Below, in pieces: positions 44,934-57,531 of a stretch of 64,000 bases of DNA. The notes below the pieces were generated by a model. That model ran no database searches. It was not told the DNA's origin and saw only the letters and a program-made list of their open reading frames with translations. Location: assembly GCA_036250225.1 (NCBI GenBank), contig JAPZLL010000033.1:1-64000 (forward strand), written 5' to 3'. Numbering within the stretch: the first letter of the stretch is position 1; each line of letters opens with the position of its first letter. Position numbers and translations under genes: made by a program. The DNA comes from Cercophora sp. LCS_1. Its lineage: Eukaryota > Ascomycota > Sordariomycetes > Sordariales > Lasiosphaeriaceae.

Positions 44934-45601
44934 TGGTGGCTTCTTGTGTTGTGTCGAGGCGGGGGTGCAGGGTTGTGTTGTCGCAGTGTTCGCGTCTAGG
45001 AACGCGATCGCGTGTCGCGGTTCCTAGCTTGATACGGGTGCGGCGAAAGTTTGAGTGAAGCCGTCGATCTTCTGGCGGAGGAGGATTGCCGCTCGATGGA
45101 ATAGGAGTTCCAATGTCGCGCAGGCCAAAAAGTGCATGGAAGGCGCACCTTGCCCTGGTGTTCTAGATGGAAGTTGAAGTCAGGCAGGTGCCACGAACGT
45201 GGGCAATGTGACGTGATCCGGACATCAACGTCACCTCAAGGAGCGCAGCGGAGTTATTCACCAGATCAAACTGTGGCAGGCATCAAGACGAATATATTTG
45301 CAGATAGACGCCTGCTAGGCGATCAAGCGCATGATCTAGTTGCCTTCCGGTACGCAATTTGGGTATCTTAAATGCAACCAAACGCCAGATACAGACCCGA
45401 ACGCCAGTCCGTGTCTCCAAGCGCCCCCAAACCCCTCTCAATGGTATCGTACAACAACATCCTGACTCCGAGAAAACAAGGCCTCAACTCCCGGCGCCGT
45501 CTCCAACCTCGGAGCTGTTCAATCCGTCCAGTCGCCACGCTCGTTGAACCTCCCATCTGCTCATCCGAGCTCGAACTGCTAGAAAAACTGAGATACCCAG
45601 C
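44934..45601. other. Intergenic, nothing recognised
   Basis: No gene-like frame. Possibly the eroded continuation of the esterase fragment at its left end. Confidence 0.35.
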
Positions 45602-46677
45602 TCAATGATCAATGAACCTGCCCTCAAGAATATCCCCAACCTGCTCTCCAACAAGCCACCAAACAGCCCCCAAGACAGCGCCAACGTAATACCTGACGCA
45701 GAGCGGCCCAAGCAGCCAAATCACCAAGACATCTTCGTTGATGATGCCCCAGATCACTGCCTCATGAACATCCACCCCAACCAAGTTCAGACCCGCACGA
45801 ATCACCTCGCAGAGACCAGGACCATACTTCCACGAAAGCAAGCACAACAACATGGCATACGCCACCAGGAGGCGCAGCGCACACCTCTTGGCCTCAGCAC
45901 AGAACCGGCCCAAAAACGCACCGCAGCTGTCCCGGTCGCACTTGTCGGCTTCGCGTCGAAAGGACTTGTACACGTCCGCGCCCGTGATCGCGCCGACGAC
46001 CTGCTGCACACGAGGCAGCGCGGCGACCTCCTGGGCTCGGGCGACGAGGGTGGCCATGATCATCCGACCCAGGACAAAGACGGGCGTCGCGAGGATGGCG
46101 CCGGTGAGCGTGAAAAACGCGAGGGCGAGGCCGAAGACAAGTGCCACGAGGAGGCGGGTGTCGCCGCGGGGAGAGGGCTGGGCCGTGACGGTCTCGGTGG
46201 GCTTAACTTGGGCGGCCGAGGTCAAAGTCTCGTCGCGGGCGGAAGACTTGGTGGCGGTGGGCACGGCGGGTTTGGCTTTGGCGGCGGAGGTGGTGACGTC
46301 GGCGCCGGACACGGCCCAGCCGCCTGGCACGTTGGTGGCGGCGTGGGCGTCGGGCATCTCGGCGGCGGCTCCCGAGAGGACAACGGCGGCGCGCGGCGCG
46401 GGTTGCTCGGCGCGGGGCTCGATTTCCTGCGAGGCGTCGTTTCAGCGCAAGAAGGCCGCAACGAGGATGGAACGAATATTTCGATGAAAGGTTGGGGAGA
46501 TGCCAGCAATGGAAAACTTACAACGGTCGCAACCTTCTCTGGAGCAGGAGTCTCTGTCGCGGCGTAGATGGGGTGCTTCTTGGCAAACCTCAACCACTTG
46601 CGGTGTTCGCGTTGGTATCTGACCGAGAAGGGAGGCGAGATGTTGCCGGAGACGGGAGAGAACAGAGAAGAACCCAT
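45602..46677 (-). CDS. Predicted membrane protein, unknown function
   Basis: Two exons, 46522-46677 and 45602-46426, with a 95-nt intron (GTAAGT...CAG); 326 residues. The N-terminus has a basic, aromatic-rich start (FSVRYQREHRKWLRFAKKHP), followed by a Pro/Ala/Thr-rich disordered stretch. There is then a hairpin of transmembrane segments LLVALVFGLALAFFTLTGAI and FVLGRMIMATLVA, and three further hydrophobic segments (RLLVAYAMLLCLLSW, VIWGIINEDVLVIWLLGPL, YYVGAVLGAVWWLVGEQVG). Two cysteines (DKCDRDSCGAF) lie in the central loop. I do not recognise the family. Its 3' end is close to other minus-strand genes, but spacing does not suggest co-transcription. Confidence 0.68.
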
Positions 46678-47630
46678 GGTGCGCGGCTGGTATTCGGTTG
46701 CGGTAAGCTTGCAGGGGAAAAAAAATAAACTTTGCGGCGCGGCAAAGATGACAGGTAGAGTTGCAGGGTGAAAAGATCGTTACCGAAGGTGAGGTGGGTT
46801 CGTTGTTGGAAGAAGGTTGACAAGGTTGACGGGAAGCGGAGAACGCTGGAAAACGTTTGTGAGGAAGAAAAGTTCGAACGCCACAGTTCTGGAGGCGAGG
46901 TGTTCGGACTTTGCTGCTGCTGTGGGGAACGAGAATCTTGATGCGATCTGGATTTCGTCGCAACTCTGGTCGCCGTGGTGATTCTGGCCCAGGAGCTGGC
47001 AGGAAGGTACGAGATTTTAGGTCGCCGGTCGATGGCGTTGACAGCTGAGGTCGTCTTGTTAACTCAGCGGTGCCAACTGTGTTGTTGCAAACGGAAGGAA
47101 AGGACTAGATGGCATCGAGTTTGTGGACCTGTGTCGGGTCTCTAAAGAGAATTTGGTGTTGCTCAAGACCTTGGGCTCGAAAGAGGGAACTCGTCCATCT
47201 CGCGTTTTGTTCACCTGCCCACACCGGGATGCCCGGCCGCGGAGTACCTACGTCGTCTTACAACAGGGCGCTTCCGCTCCAGTGGATGACCGCTATCGGT
47301 AAAACAAACGTGAGTTCCCTGATGACTCATGTGCACACACGATCGGGAGGAGGCATCATATCGTGATATATTCCACCACGGGACGGGAAGAGATTGCACC
47401 TGTCCATCGTCTTATCTTATCTAGTCTGTCATATTTGCTACATTTGCTACAATATCCAACAAGTCGTTTCTCTAGCCATTTGTATAACAACATTCCAACC
47501 CAATTCCCTTTAGCGATGAGGCTCGAGCCATCCAAACGCCATCCTCATGTATCCTGATTTCTAGCCGTTTCCGCGCCGTACCGAGAAGCAAAAGCCGATC
47601 TATCGAAAGAGAGGAGAAGAGAAGACCCAC
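46678..47630. other. Intergenic, nothing recognised
   Basis: Upstream of the membrane-protein gene and downstream of the rhodopsin-like gene. Several pyrimidine-rich promoter-like stretches occur; no gene. Confidence 0.4.
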
Positions 47631-49120
47631 TCAATTCTTCCATCCAAGCCCAAAGTTGGCGCTCGACCTCTTCGCCTTCTTGCTCCCACCATTGGTATTG
47701 TCTCTCCTTGGTGTCTCCGCGCTCCGGCGCGCCTGCTCGACAAGATAGTAGTCGCCGATATTACGCACGTCGTCTTGGGATCCCATATTTGTGCGGCTCT
47801 TCCGAATTTCTGTGACTTGCAGTGAAGTCTGCTTCAAAATCCCCCCGTTGGGGCGGCCGCCATCGACATCCGTATCGCTTCCGTTAGAATCGCCGTCTTG
47901 TCTCCGGACCTGGCCCTCCTTGTTCTGCGGGTCGACGATATACTCTTCGCTCCCGTTCATCGTGAATTCGGTGATAGGATTAACACTCCTTGGACCCATG
48001 CCCCGGCGCGGGTTCTTATCCTCGAGCCGGAACGCCCCTGGTTTCGGGTCCCCGCTTCGTGACATCCCTGACATCTTTCCAGCAGTGGAAGTGAAAGTGC
48101 GGATAGATCCGATGATCGGCTTTCCCCAGCGGTGGACGAGAGGGAACACCATCGGGAGGTTCGACGTTACAACGGCGACAAAGGTTTCGCGCACAGCCCA
48201 TGACCCGGCCTGTTGTGCGCCGTTGACGGGATCGGTAAGGATCAAGACGCATCGAAGGATACCGGCCATGGTGACAAAAATGCCGCCGGAGAACAGGAGG
48301 ATAAGACCAGCTTTCTTCGCCGGCTTGAGAGATGCTCTCCACAGCATGGGGATGGGGATGCTAAGCAGGTACAGATCCGTCAGGACGTTCAGGACTACCG
48401 TGACAAAGATGTCGATCTTCGAAATGGCGGGCTGGCAAAAGTTCCCAGGGTCAGGGTAGATCTGCCAGTTCTTGTGGAGAGGCCGACATCCCAATAAGAT
48501 GGAGAGAAGGACAGCGACCCAGGTGGAGAAGATTAGCCCAAAGCCGATGTATATCCTGTTTCGAAACTCGAGTCCCTCCTGCCATCATGTTAGGAGCCAA
48601 TTCTTTACTGCAAGGGCGCAGAGCTCAGGACCGCCATACCGTGAGACGAAGGTAGAATGTGCACATCGCAGCCTTGATGACCCAGAGCAAGAACGTGTAG
48701 ACTGACCACCCGGCAACTTGTGTCTTCGATCCGTTGACTCTGTTCCCAACTTCCATGTCAGTTCTTGGCTAAGGCGCCGAGGCTCGGTGGTAAGAGGCCC
48801 TACCGCAACATAAACTCTTCGCTGCTCGGGTCGAGAAGCTCTCGTTCTTCATCGGTCATCCCGTTGTTGGCTAGACCCCTCCAATAGGCTCCCACAGAGT
48901 ATGCTAGCGCTGTCTCGGCAGAGTAGGCGATCTGTTCCGAACGGTTAAAGCCAGACAAGCAACAGGATCGGAGAGTACTGACAGCTGCGACCCACATGAG
49001 GTAGTCGTCCGCTTGCAGACCCTTCCAGCCAACAGTGCTGATACGGACGTAGGAGCGAAGCCCTATGAACAAAAGGCCGACGCCTAGCAGCGCAAACGCT
49101 TCGGTGACAAAAGCTTCCAT
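47631..49120 (-). CDS. Fungal rhodopsin-domain (PTH11-like) integral membrane protein
   Basis: Four exons, 48983-49120, 48804-48931, 48640-48739 and 47631-48578, with introns of 50, 63 and 61 nt; 437 residues. Seven transmembrane helices are seen, starting FALLGVGLLFIGLRSYVRIS and the conserved ADDYLMWVAA, then WSVYTFLLWVIKAAMCTFYLRL, the extracellular GCRPLHKNWQIYPDPGNFCQ disulfide loop and VLNVLTDLYLLSIPIPMLW. These are the hallmarks of the fungal Rhodopsin domain family (PF20684, PTH11-related). No N-terminal CFEM domain is present. The cytoplasmic tail of about 150 residues is charged and Ser/Asn-rich. Some family members sense surfaces or act as G-protein-coupled receptors; most are uncharacterised. 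Intact. Confidence 0.92.
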
Positions 49121-51584
49121 CGCGAAGAAGGGACGGCAGGTGCTGTGATTGATTGGTTTCGGAGCGAAGAGAGCGCGTGGTCGCCAAGTTGGATTGAGGA
49201 AACTGAAATTGAGGACGGTGGGAGAGGCGCTCTCAACCCATTGGACGCCAGATTACGGGCAAGCCTTGCTGGGGTCGGATCGGATGAAAAGTCGTCTAGG
49301 GATTTCGTCCTCGAAGTGTGGACCCTTCACGGTCGCGTTCATCACGACCAAAGGTCGAGATCACTGGGAGGGTGCGCTTTACATAGGTAAGGGGCTTCCG
49401 TCTCACCCGCTGACTCGAGAATCTAGCGAATTTGCAAACGCGCTAGCATGGTGGGATGGAACGTGGAGACCCCGTTGGGTTGTCCAGTCGCATCTTCCGC
49501 GCTGGCGGGATCACGCCGGCTCAAGAGATCGGCACGGCAGGCGGCAGTCGACCACACAGACAACACGCCGCCGGAAAAGAAGGTTAGCTCGGCGAATTTG
49601 ACTTTCGTCCCTGGCATTGGTGGCTCCTTGAGGGCTTTCCGTCCCACATGCAAGCGATCCGTCCCCACTAGCAACGCCACGTTGGGTAGTAGGGCCGTAT
49701 ATGAATCCAGGGGTGGCTGTTTAACGGACCCCTCGGAGAGCGAGAGGTGCCGTGTCTTGGAGGGTCGATGGCACCTTTCAACTTTGTTTTCTGCGCCCTT
49801 GATGCGTGCCGCATGTGTCCTGAACGTAATGGCCCGAGAGAGACGACCCGCGCCGTTGTCACCCAGCAAGTTACCTTGACGGTTATGGCAGACCTTCTTG
49901 TGAGTGCCGGTCCAGAGGCGGCCAAAGACTGGTTCGGCCGTTTCAGGAAGCCACAAGCGGAAGAGGTCTCCAGGAGGACTGGCAACTCATGGTTATGGAT
50001 CAAACGCCGAAACCCCCCCGCCGTTGCAAACCCGGAAAGCCGCCACAACGTGGGGGCTAGGATATCACATCCCCCGCCATTGTGCAGCGAGGCGGCGCCA
50101 CCACCCGTAATATCGATATCGCTATCATCAACGTCGATGGTGGTGAAGGGTGAAAGTTGCTTTAGGTCGCGTCGGGAACGAAGAGCCAGGTGTGCGCCGT
50201 CGCTATCAGCAGCGTCGAGCTCGGCATGAAAGGCGGGTCTTCTCGGTGAAATGCCTGCGCGGTGCGACGCACCCCTAGAGGGCCCAATAGCCAAACCTGG
50301 GGAAAACGCCGTGGTGTACCCCGTATCGTTAGGGTTGGTCGCCCATAGCAAAATTGAGGGGGGAAGACACAGAAAAAAGAAAGCAAACCTCGGTCTAGAC
50401 TCGGAGGAATGTGACGAGTGTTTGTGTGAACGACGCACTTCACTGCTAGTGGATGAGCACCTTGCTGTCTTCGGTCACAATGTTTGCTTTTTCCAAGACA
50501 AGTCGCCATCGCACCCCTGTTGCGCTTGCCGTGTTGCCGAGCTTCCTTCAAGCCGCCTGGAGAAAGCTGGAGGAAGTTGCAGCTGCCCGCTGTCCTGTTA
50601 TCGCGTTATCGCGTTATCGCGCCATGGTTCTCGCTGCGGTTTGCCCTTCCTGCTCCGATTGCAGGCCACTTTTGTGCTTCTCGTTTTCTCCAAATTTGTG
50701 CATGTTTGCGAAATTCCCTCGCGATTAGCCGACGGCCGATGCGTTACGGACCTCGAACCACACCGAGTTGTTTCTGTGTCGCATTCTTTCGCTTTCGAGA
50801 AGCGAGCCGGAAATAGTTACGAGCGCTATCGATAACGGGGTCACTGCTCCGGCTTCCGTGATGGGACGCCACAGGGATCTAGGAAAGATCGACCACGGTC
50901 GACGCGGTGTGAGCACCGCAAGTGGGCGTGCCCCGCCTCCTGGGGACACGGCAGTAAGGACTGGAATTCAGACTCGACCGCCCCCAATAAGACCCCCATC
51001 TCGTCCGTGCAACAGAAAAAGCGCCCGCCAGCGAAAAAGCCGAGAGGCATGATAAGAGGGCAATCCCAGAAGCCGGGTTTAGGCGCAGGTCCCCCATTTC
51101 CACCATTTCGACAACACATTGCCTGGCGCTATTGGCAAACCGCATCGCGGAATTTCCCCCGCGATAGAGGGAGGTACCAATTCGGACGTTTCACATGCGT
51201 GTTGCAGTCTCGCCTGTTGCATTTGGCAGGGGGACACGGCAGCACCGCGACCCAACTGCGTCTGGCAGACGCTGCAGGATTGACACCCCAGTCAGGTCGC
51301 CAGCAATATCCCGCACCTTTCCCACTGGGAGCCAATCTCCTTGTCTCGGCAACTGACTGCTCACTTTCATCCCAGGACGCAACCCGGAAATCTTGGGTAT
51401 ATTCGTTCTGCCATCACACATTATTCCTGCAGCTCATCACTCCCCTTTTCTGGGTGGCACGACGGCACACAGTGAGTCCCCTGGGAAGAATTCGTGGGTT
51501 TCAGGTCCTTCGCGACGATCCCGAGCCACAAAATCGCATTGCCGTGTCCAACCGCCCACAGTCGGCAATCCTTTCAACCATACA
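49121..51584. other. 2.4-kb gene-poor region
   Basis: GC-rich DNA with many overlapping open frames but none with a recognisable domain, signal peptide or consistent splice partners. Nothing supported beyond promoters of the flanking divergent genes. Confidence 0.45.
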
Positions 51585-53560
51585 ATGGAGACCCTCGATT
51601 TGATTGTGGTTGGGGCTGGTACGTCCCCGGATTTGCCCCCAAAACAAGATGCTGACCATCTGCAGGCCTGTCGGGATTGGCAGCTGCAAAGACCTACCAT
51701 CAGTTGAACCCGAGCAAGACCGTAGCGATCCTCGATGTCAGCTTGAGTCTTGGCGGAGTATGGGCGAAGCACCGTTTGTATCCAGGTCTGAGGACCAACA
51801 ACTTGCTGGGGACCTACGAATATGCAGACTTTCCCATGGACACTGAGACTTTCGGTGTGAAGACCGGAGAGTTCATTCCTGGAGAAGTTATGCACAAGTA
51901 CCTCACCAAGTACGCAGAGAAGTTCGACATTCTCGACAAGATTCGGTACCAGACCAAGGTCCTGACGGCCGAGCATCAGGATGGCCCTGAAGGTGGCTGG
52001 ATCTTGACGGTGGAATCGGGGTCTTCCGTCGGCAAGATCGCCGCCAAAAAGCTCATCGTCGCAACCGGACTGACGTCGGAGCCTTTCCTTCCACATTTCG
52101 AGGGACAGGAGGAGTTTGTTGCCCCTCTGTTCCATGGAAAGGACTTCCTGAAGCACGCGGACACCCTGGACTCGGCAAAGACGGTGACTGTTTTTGGTGG
52201 AACGAAATCGGCATGGGATGCCGTCTACGCCTACGCGTCAAAGGGCATCAAAGTGGACTGGGTCATCCGGGGTAAGACGTCGCGTTCCGTCCCACAAGAT
52301 CTTACCCTAACAACTCAATGCAGAGACTGGACATGGCCCCGCATGGAATGCGCCGGCCTTTGTTACACCGTTGAAGAAGCAACTTGAAAAGCTCGCTCGT
52401 AAGTGGACAATGCCCCTCCTCTCCATTTCAGGCCCCAGCCACTTCGGAGAAGATCGGGTACTAACTCCGCAACAGACACTCGCATGCTCACGTGGTTCAG
52501 CCCCTGTGTCTGGGGTGATGCCGATGGTTACACAGGAATGCGTAATTTCTACCACGGCACAGCAGTCGGTCGTGCCATCACCAACACATTCTGGTCCATC
52601 CTCGGTGGCGACGTCATCACCCTGAATAACTATGCTGCCCATCCGGAGACCGCCAAGCTCAAGCCATGGAGCGAGCCCATGTTTGTCGCTTCGTCCTTTT
52701 CCATCCTGAACTTTCCGACCAACATCTTCGATCTCGTGCGCGATGGCACAATCTCGGTCCACATCGCCGATATCACTCGCCTCTCCCCAAACACCGTCCA
52801 CCTCAATGACGGCACCAAGCTTACATCGGACGCCCTCATCTGCGTCACGGGCTGGAAGCATGTCCCACCTATCAAGTTCCTGCCCGAGGGTACCGACGCC
52901 GAGCTCGGACTTCCTCACACGCCAACACATACGTCTGAGCCCTATTGGACCCCTGACGCGGTCAAGAAGGCAGACGATGAGATCCTCGCGCGCTTCCCTC
53001 GGCTGAAAGACCAGCCTGTTCAGAACAAGAATCTGAAACCTCTCCTCGAGACAGCGGCGCTCTCCACGACGGACAAAATCAACCCTTCGACTCCTCTGAC
53101 TCCTTATACTCTCTATCACTTCATCGCTCCGCCATCGGCACGGTTCAACCAGACGAGAGACATTGCTTTTGCTGGGTTTTTGATGTGCTTCCACACTGCG
53201 ACTGTCGTCCAGGCTCAGTCGGTTTGGATCAGCGCGTATCTCAGTGACAAGCTGCCAGCTAAAACCTTACCGCCTGCCAAACCGCGCAAGGGTGTTGGGG
53301 AGACAAAGACGATTGAGGATTTGCAGTGGGAGACGGTCTTGTACTCTCGGTTTGGAAAATGGAGATACCCTGCCGGCCATGGTTCGCAGTTCCCCGACTT
53401 TGTGTTTGACGCCCAGCCGTATGTGGACCTACTGATTGGCGATATGGGACTCAAGGTGCATCGCAAGTCGGGTTGGCTGGCCGAGGCGACGGAACCGTAT
53501 GGAGTTGAGGATTACAGGGATTTGGTGGCAGAGTTTGAGGAGAGCAGCCGGGTAGAATGA
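51585..53560 (+). CDS. FAD-dependent monooxygenase (flavin monooxygenase-like)
   Basis: Four exons, 51585-51618, 51666-52271, 52324-52398 and 52476-53560, with introns of 47, 52 and 77 nt; 599 residues. Splicing of the tiny first exon completes the FAD Rossmann motif DLIVVGAGLSGLAAA. A second dinucleotide motif, VTVFGGTKSAWDAV (about 190-203), would bind NADPH. GGVWAKHRLYPGLRTNN and KKLIVATGLTSEP are also family-typical of flavin monooxygenase/Baeyer-Villiger relatives. The C-terminal half is more diverged and contains DALICVTGWKHVPP and a helical cap with FAGFLMCFHTATVVQAQSVW. Likely catalyses an NADPH- and O2-dependent oxidation in secondary metabolism or detoxification; the substrate is unknown and no cluster partners are adjacent. 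Confidence 0.9.
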
Positions 53561-53884
53561 GTAGATGTGATGGGATGATTAGTGTACGTTTAGCGAGGTG
53601 AAATAGCTTGTGTTCGTCAGATGGATACGGTCATATGTATTCTGTTCTCTGCGCGAATTTAAATGGTGCCATGTTTTCGCTCTCGGTGTGTTTAGTTCTC
53701 CCACTCGGAATCTGGTAATGCAAGCCCTGTAATGCCACACCGCTCCCGCGCGTAGTCCTGGCCCGCCAGCGCCTTCCAGTAGCTTTGAAACACCAGTGAC
53801 ACCAAGGTGCCTACGTGATGTTGGGATTGTTGAAGTGTTTGGAGGCTAAAGCGTGGTGGAGGTTGTTTTCGGTGACACCTAGGG

Positions 53885-53952
53885 AGGGCCAGGAATATCT
53901 GCATGGGCGCGGCGGTCAAAACGAAAAGTTCGGTGTGCGAAAAACAGAGCTC
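53885..53952 (+). repeat. Solo terminus of the inverted-repeat element family
   Basis: GGGCCAGGAATATCTGCATG through TTCGGTGTGCGAAAAA and CAGAGCTC, matching 7977-8042 and both ends of the 18678-18992 element, with several substitutions. No facing partner seen nearby. Confidence 0.6.
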
Positions 53953-54631
53953 ATCGAGATGGTCGTATTATTCTTCGCCAGAGTCGAGATGTAGCCATAT
54001 TTTAGCACTCAGTTTGGCTAGTTGTCCGACCGAAATGCTGGAGATGAATGCTTCCATCCTGCTGAGATTCCTCTTGCCAGCCCCAAGGACCGGCAGTTAT
54101 CTGTCATCTGATATCTGGTGGCTCACAAGGGGACCGGATAAGGGGAGTTCTTGCCAAAACAGCCGCGGTACGTGGCCACTCCTTGTGGATTGGTTCCTTC
54201 CTTCCTTGCTTTCGTCCCAAGTGGTGCGTTGCCCCGCGCCTCGTCAACTCGCCCCAAACCGCACAAGGAGCTAAGCAAGAAATTTCTTCTGTTGCCTGCA
54301 CTCTAACAACGATCAAACTTCAACCGAACCTCGAGGCTGCTTCATCTTGCAACCACCGAAAGTTTGGCTGCTTTCGTCTCGCGAGTTTGTAAGTCGTACT
54401 CCTTTCCTTCCATCCCTATAAGTGCGATTATTCTTTTCTCTACCTTTGTTTTTTGCTGCTAATTCTTTCCTAGGATTTTTGGCTCCCGCTGCGTGGCCAG
54501 CAATCCCCGAGGTTCATCGCAAAAACAGCACACCTCCATCTCGCAATCTCCCGCTTTCATCGCCATCTACTTTGTTGAATCCATCCTGCTTCTTATTCAC
54601 TTCTACTATTCGATCCGTCAGCTTCGCACCA
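53953..54631. other. Upstream region of the first local paralogue
   Basis: Probable promoter and leader. Pyrimidine-rich TTCTTTTCTCTACC tracts at 54430-54460 are typical of fungal leaders. No other gene. Confidence 0.4.
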
Positions 54632-55445
54632 ATGACACGCACCACAGCTCCCCACGCTCGCGTCCGCGCCCGCGCCCGCGAACCAGCTTGGGGCCCATAC
54701 CTGCGCGCCTCACTGAAAGGAAAAGGCCTGATCTTCACCGCGAATCCAGGCGGCGGTATCCTCAACGATATTCGTCGCGACGTACGCGTGATCCAAGCTA
54801 TCTTGCAATATCATCCAAACCTCAACCACACGGCAGTTGAGGGCGCGCTGGTTGAGGTGTTCTATCGAGCCTTCGGCGATGACAAGCGGGGTGAGCTCAA
54901 GCGACGTGAGGATACATACGAGTTCCTCGAGGTAATTAAACGCCTCCCTAGCCAGCTCAGTATTTCCAAGAGGATACTAACAGTTACTATTAGCTCTTCT
55001 AGCGCAAGACGAGACTGGGAAGACGTATCTCCTACCGCTTGTTTGTGGAGCTGTTTCGCACGCTCGTGGAGGCACGTAACAACTATCGTGACCAAACCCC
55101 CAAAGCAGAGAGGCTCTGGAAGATGAGGTTCCGGCAGCCAAACAGGCGGACGCCCAATCTACGTAACGAGATTCCTCGCATAGGCCCACTTCACAAGGAG
55201 AGGCTGCTCGTTGCCATTAGCCGGCGACGCAACATGGGAGAGCGATTCTGCGAACCAAGCGATTTCGAGATCCAGAGGAATTGGCACACGGACAAGATGG
55301 CTTTATTAGTATGTCCCAAGCTTTTCTCGAGTCCCCGGGGAGATTGCTGACATGATCTCGCAACCAGGTTGCGTTACGTTCAGTATCAGGTGGCCGAAGT
55401 GTAGGAGCGATGCGAGATAGAGGCAATTGCCAGACCAAACAATAA
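54632..55445 (+). CDS. Local paralogue family, copy 1 (unknown function)
   Basis: Three exons, 54632-54931, 55003-55308 and 55368-55445, with introns of 71 and 59 nt; 227 residues. The start is Arg/Ala-rich (MTRTTAPHARVRARARE). The core YLRASLKGKGLIFTANPGGG, LNDIRRDVRVIQAILQYHPN, and RREDTYEFLE spliced to RKTRLGRRISYRLFVELFRT matches copy 2 (56257-56954) nearly residue for residue, with the exon junction at the same place. The homology ends after ARNNYRDQTP, and the basic tail (KMRFRQPNRRTPN...) is unlike copy 2, so the 3' part may have been replaced or shifted. Acceptor TTCTAG at 55002 is preferred, because the next upstream AG would leave a TAG in frame. No known domain. Confidence 0.72.
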
Positions 55446-55551
55446 ACGAGGAAACATGCAGCAGAACAAGACCATAGACTAGGCTGAGGGAAGCGATGGT
55501 TCTCTTGTCAAATACAAATACAAACTGCTCTGTCTTCTTCCTTAGTACATT

Positions 55552-55590
55552 TTGTTGTTGTTATTGCTATTGTTGTTGCTGTTGTTCTTG
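55552..55590. repeat. TTG/TTA/GCT triplet microsatellite
   Basis: Imperfect triplet run (TTGTTGTTGTTATTGCTATTG...) in the 3' flank of copy 1; non-coding. Confidence 0.7.
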
Positions 55591-56256
55591 GCGTGTCAAA
55601 ATTACTCCTGGTGAGAGAGCCACCCTACTAGAAACCTACTGCTTCGAAAACGATCGCCTTTGAACGGCCGCGCCGTCGAGGAAGCTATTGGAATCGCTCG
55701 TTTACAAAAGGCGAGAAACGCAGATCACGAGAAGAGTAGGACCGGTACGCCATCAGCTTCATGGCTTTCAAGAGATTTCCCAACACGAATCTGCGCTCAG
55801 GGTTTGCAGCATGCAACGCCAAGGGCTGGGGACACGGAAAAGATTAATGTGCAAGATGATGGCGAAGCTGCTTTGTCAACCTAGGAAAGAAAATAGGACA
55901 GGAAAGTATCGGCGTTCTAATGATGGGATTTTTCGGTCTCCTCCTGTGTTTCTCCTCGCGTGACGTCTGCATATGTTTTGATTCGTGTGGTGTCGATGCC
56001 TCGTGGCAGACTTCAGCTTTGACTACCCCCACGCTTCACTCGAGAGCAAAGACCCGACCTTTGAGGCGAAGCCTCCTCAACAGCATCCATCCCATATCTG
56101 CGTCGGGGCGAGCCACCTGGACCCCACACCCGTGCCATAAACCATCGCAACAAACATCAACACCAACGTGAACCTTCATCACAAACCTCTTCATCACATC
56201 CTACATCCATCTTGCGATTACTCCTCACCCACCCCCATACCACTCACCCTTCTACC

Positions 56257-56954
56257 ATGGTATTGATCGCATCAACGAAGATGGGACGCAACAGCTCTTC
56301 TCGCGCACGTCGCTCCGCACGTCGCTCCGCCCCTCGCGCCCCCCGCGCGCCGCGCCAACCGCGGAACCGCTACCTACGCACCTCGCTTCAGAACAAGGGA
56401 CTACTCTTCGAGAACAAGCCAGGCGGAGGAATCTTGAACGACGTGCGCCGTGACGTGCGCGTCGTCCAAGCAATTCTCCAGTTCCAGCCCAACATCTCAC
56501 CCGCGGCCGTGGAGAGCACCCTCGTCGAAGTTTTCCACCGCGCGTTCGCCGACGTGAAGCGTGGGGAGATCAAGAAGCGCGAGGATACGTACGAGTTTCT
56601 GGAGGTAATAAATAAGCGCCTGTTCCAACCAGGACTGTGTCATCTTCCATCACGATGCTAATCTTCTCTTCCGACTGCTAGATGTTCCAACGCAAGACCA
56701 AGCTCGGCCGTCGCACCACCCACCGGCTGTTTGTCGAACTCTTCAGAACGTTGGTCGAAGCGCGCAACAAATACCTCGATGAGACGCCCGAGAACGAACA
56801 GGTCACCTTCCACTCGGGCGGCATTGCGCGTACCATTGACCGATTCGTCCTCGAGGCCGGCGCGTGGTACAACGAGACCGAGATCTTTCTGCGCTTGAAC
56901 GAGGAGCCCTTGGAGGACGACGCCGTTGTGACGACTACCACCGCATCGACCTAA
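56257..56954 (+). CDS. Local paralogue family, copy 2 (unknown function)
   Basis: Two exons, 56257-56604 and 56682-56954, with a 77-nt intron (GTAATA...GCTAAT...TAG); 206 residues. The basic N-terminus has duplicated SARRSAPRAPRAPRQP-type repeats. The core reads YLRTSLQNKGLLFENKPGGG, LNDVRRDVRVVQAILQFQPN and VEVFHRAFADVKRGEIKKRE. Exon 2 adds RRTTHRLFVELFRTLVEARN, GGIARTIDRFVLEAGAWYNE and a short acidic/Thr tail. The helical core is about 140 residues and has no catalytic motif I recognise. The basic arm suggests nucleic-acid or chromatin contact, which is an inference from composition. A second ATG at 56281 is possible. It is homologous to copies at 54632, 57070, 59981 and 60915. Confidence 0.75.
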
Positions 56955-57069
56955 AAAAGAGTTTCGTGAGTTAACGGTTCCCGGGCAACTGGGACGAGAG
57001 TGAGTCTGGCGAAATATATCTCGAAATCGTCCGCGAACCCAACCTTTCTTGTCTAGTCATATTACATTC

Positions 57070-57130
57070 CGACTCTCATCGCCCCGGTGAACCGATTGGT
57101 ACTCGAAGCTGGACCGATTGATTGCGGCCG
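57070..57130 (+). pseudogene. Local paralogue family, remnant of final exon
   Basis: The plus strand reads LIAPVNRLVLEAGPIDC, aligning with IARTIDRFVLEAG of copy 2, about 120 bp downstream of that gene's stop; the frame ends within a few codons. Beyond it, a donor (GTATGT, 57265) and an acceptor (CTAAC...CCAG, about 57325) persist, as if a transcribed copy once continued. Too short to be functional. Confidence 0.45.
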
Positions 57131-57512
57131 AGACCGCGGGTGACGCCCTTTACTTCTTTGGCTCGCCTGATCGGCTTCCTGCAAAGCGCCACGTCTTGTC
57201 CCTCTTGCATCAAGCTGCCGAGAGGATTTGGCATGGCAGACCATGGTCACGGCGATTGCAAGTATGTCCACATATAATTAATTATCCGTTGTCTGTGGAT
57301 TTACTAACAAGATTCTCCGTCCAGGTTTGGTCACATTCTACCTCAGGCGGCGGAGAGACGTCAGGGATTGGAGGGGAATGTTGTTAGCGTATTAGGTCTA
57401 GAATATTCAGAAAACAGCAGAGGAGCACAAATCTCCCTCCTAACAATAGCAAAATCGCCCTATATCTCCAGTGATGCCGTTTCCTATATTTGCTGTTGGT
57501 TTTTTTGGGGAC

Positions 57513-57531
57513 TTTTTTTTTTTTTTTTTTT
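57513..57531 (+). repeat. T19 homopolymer
   Basis: Nineteen consecutive T in the intergenic DNA between copy 2 and the chitinase tail; equals a poly-A on the minus strand. Confidence 0.8.

Noticed and set aside
45605..46567. 320-codon plus-strand frame rich in Gly/Asp
   Set aside because: Antisense to the minus-strand membrane protein, which has clean introns and transmembrane segments.
49448..50438. Possible genes in the 49-51.5 kb region on either strand
   Set aside because: Overlapping GC-rich frames with no recognised motif, signal peptide or consistent introns.
55002..55004. In-frame stop in copy 1 of the local family
   Set aside because: The TAG belongs to the acceptor TTCTAG; using it as the splice site keeps the frame and the family match.
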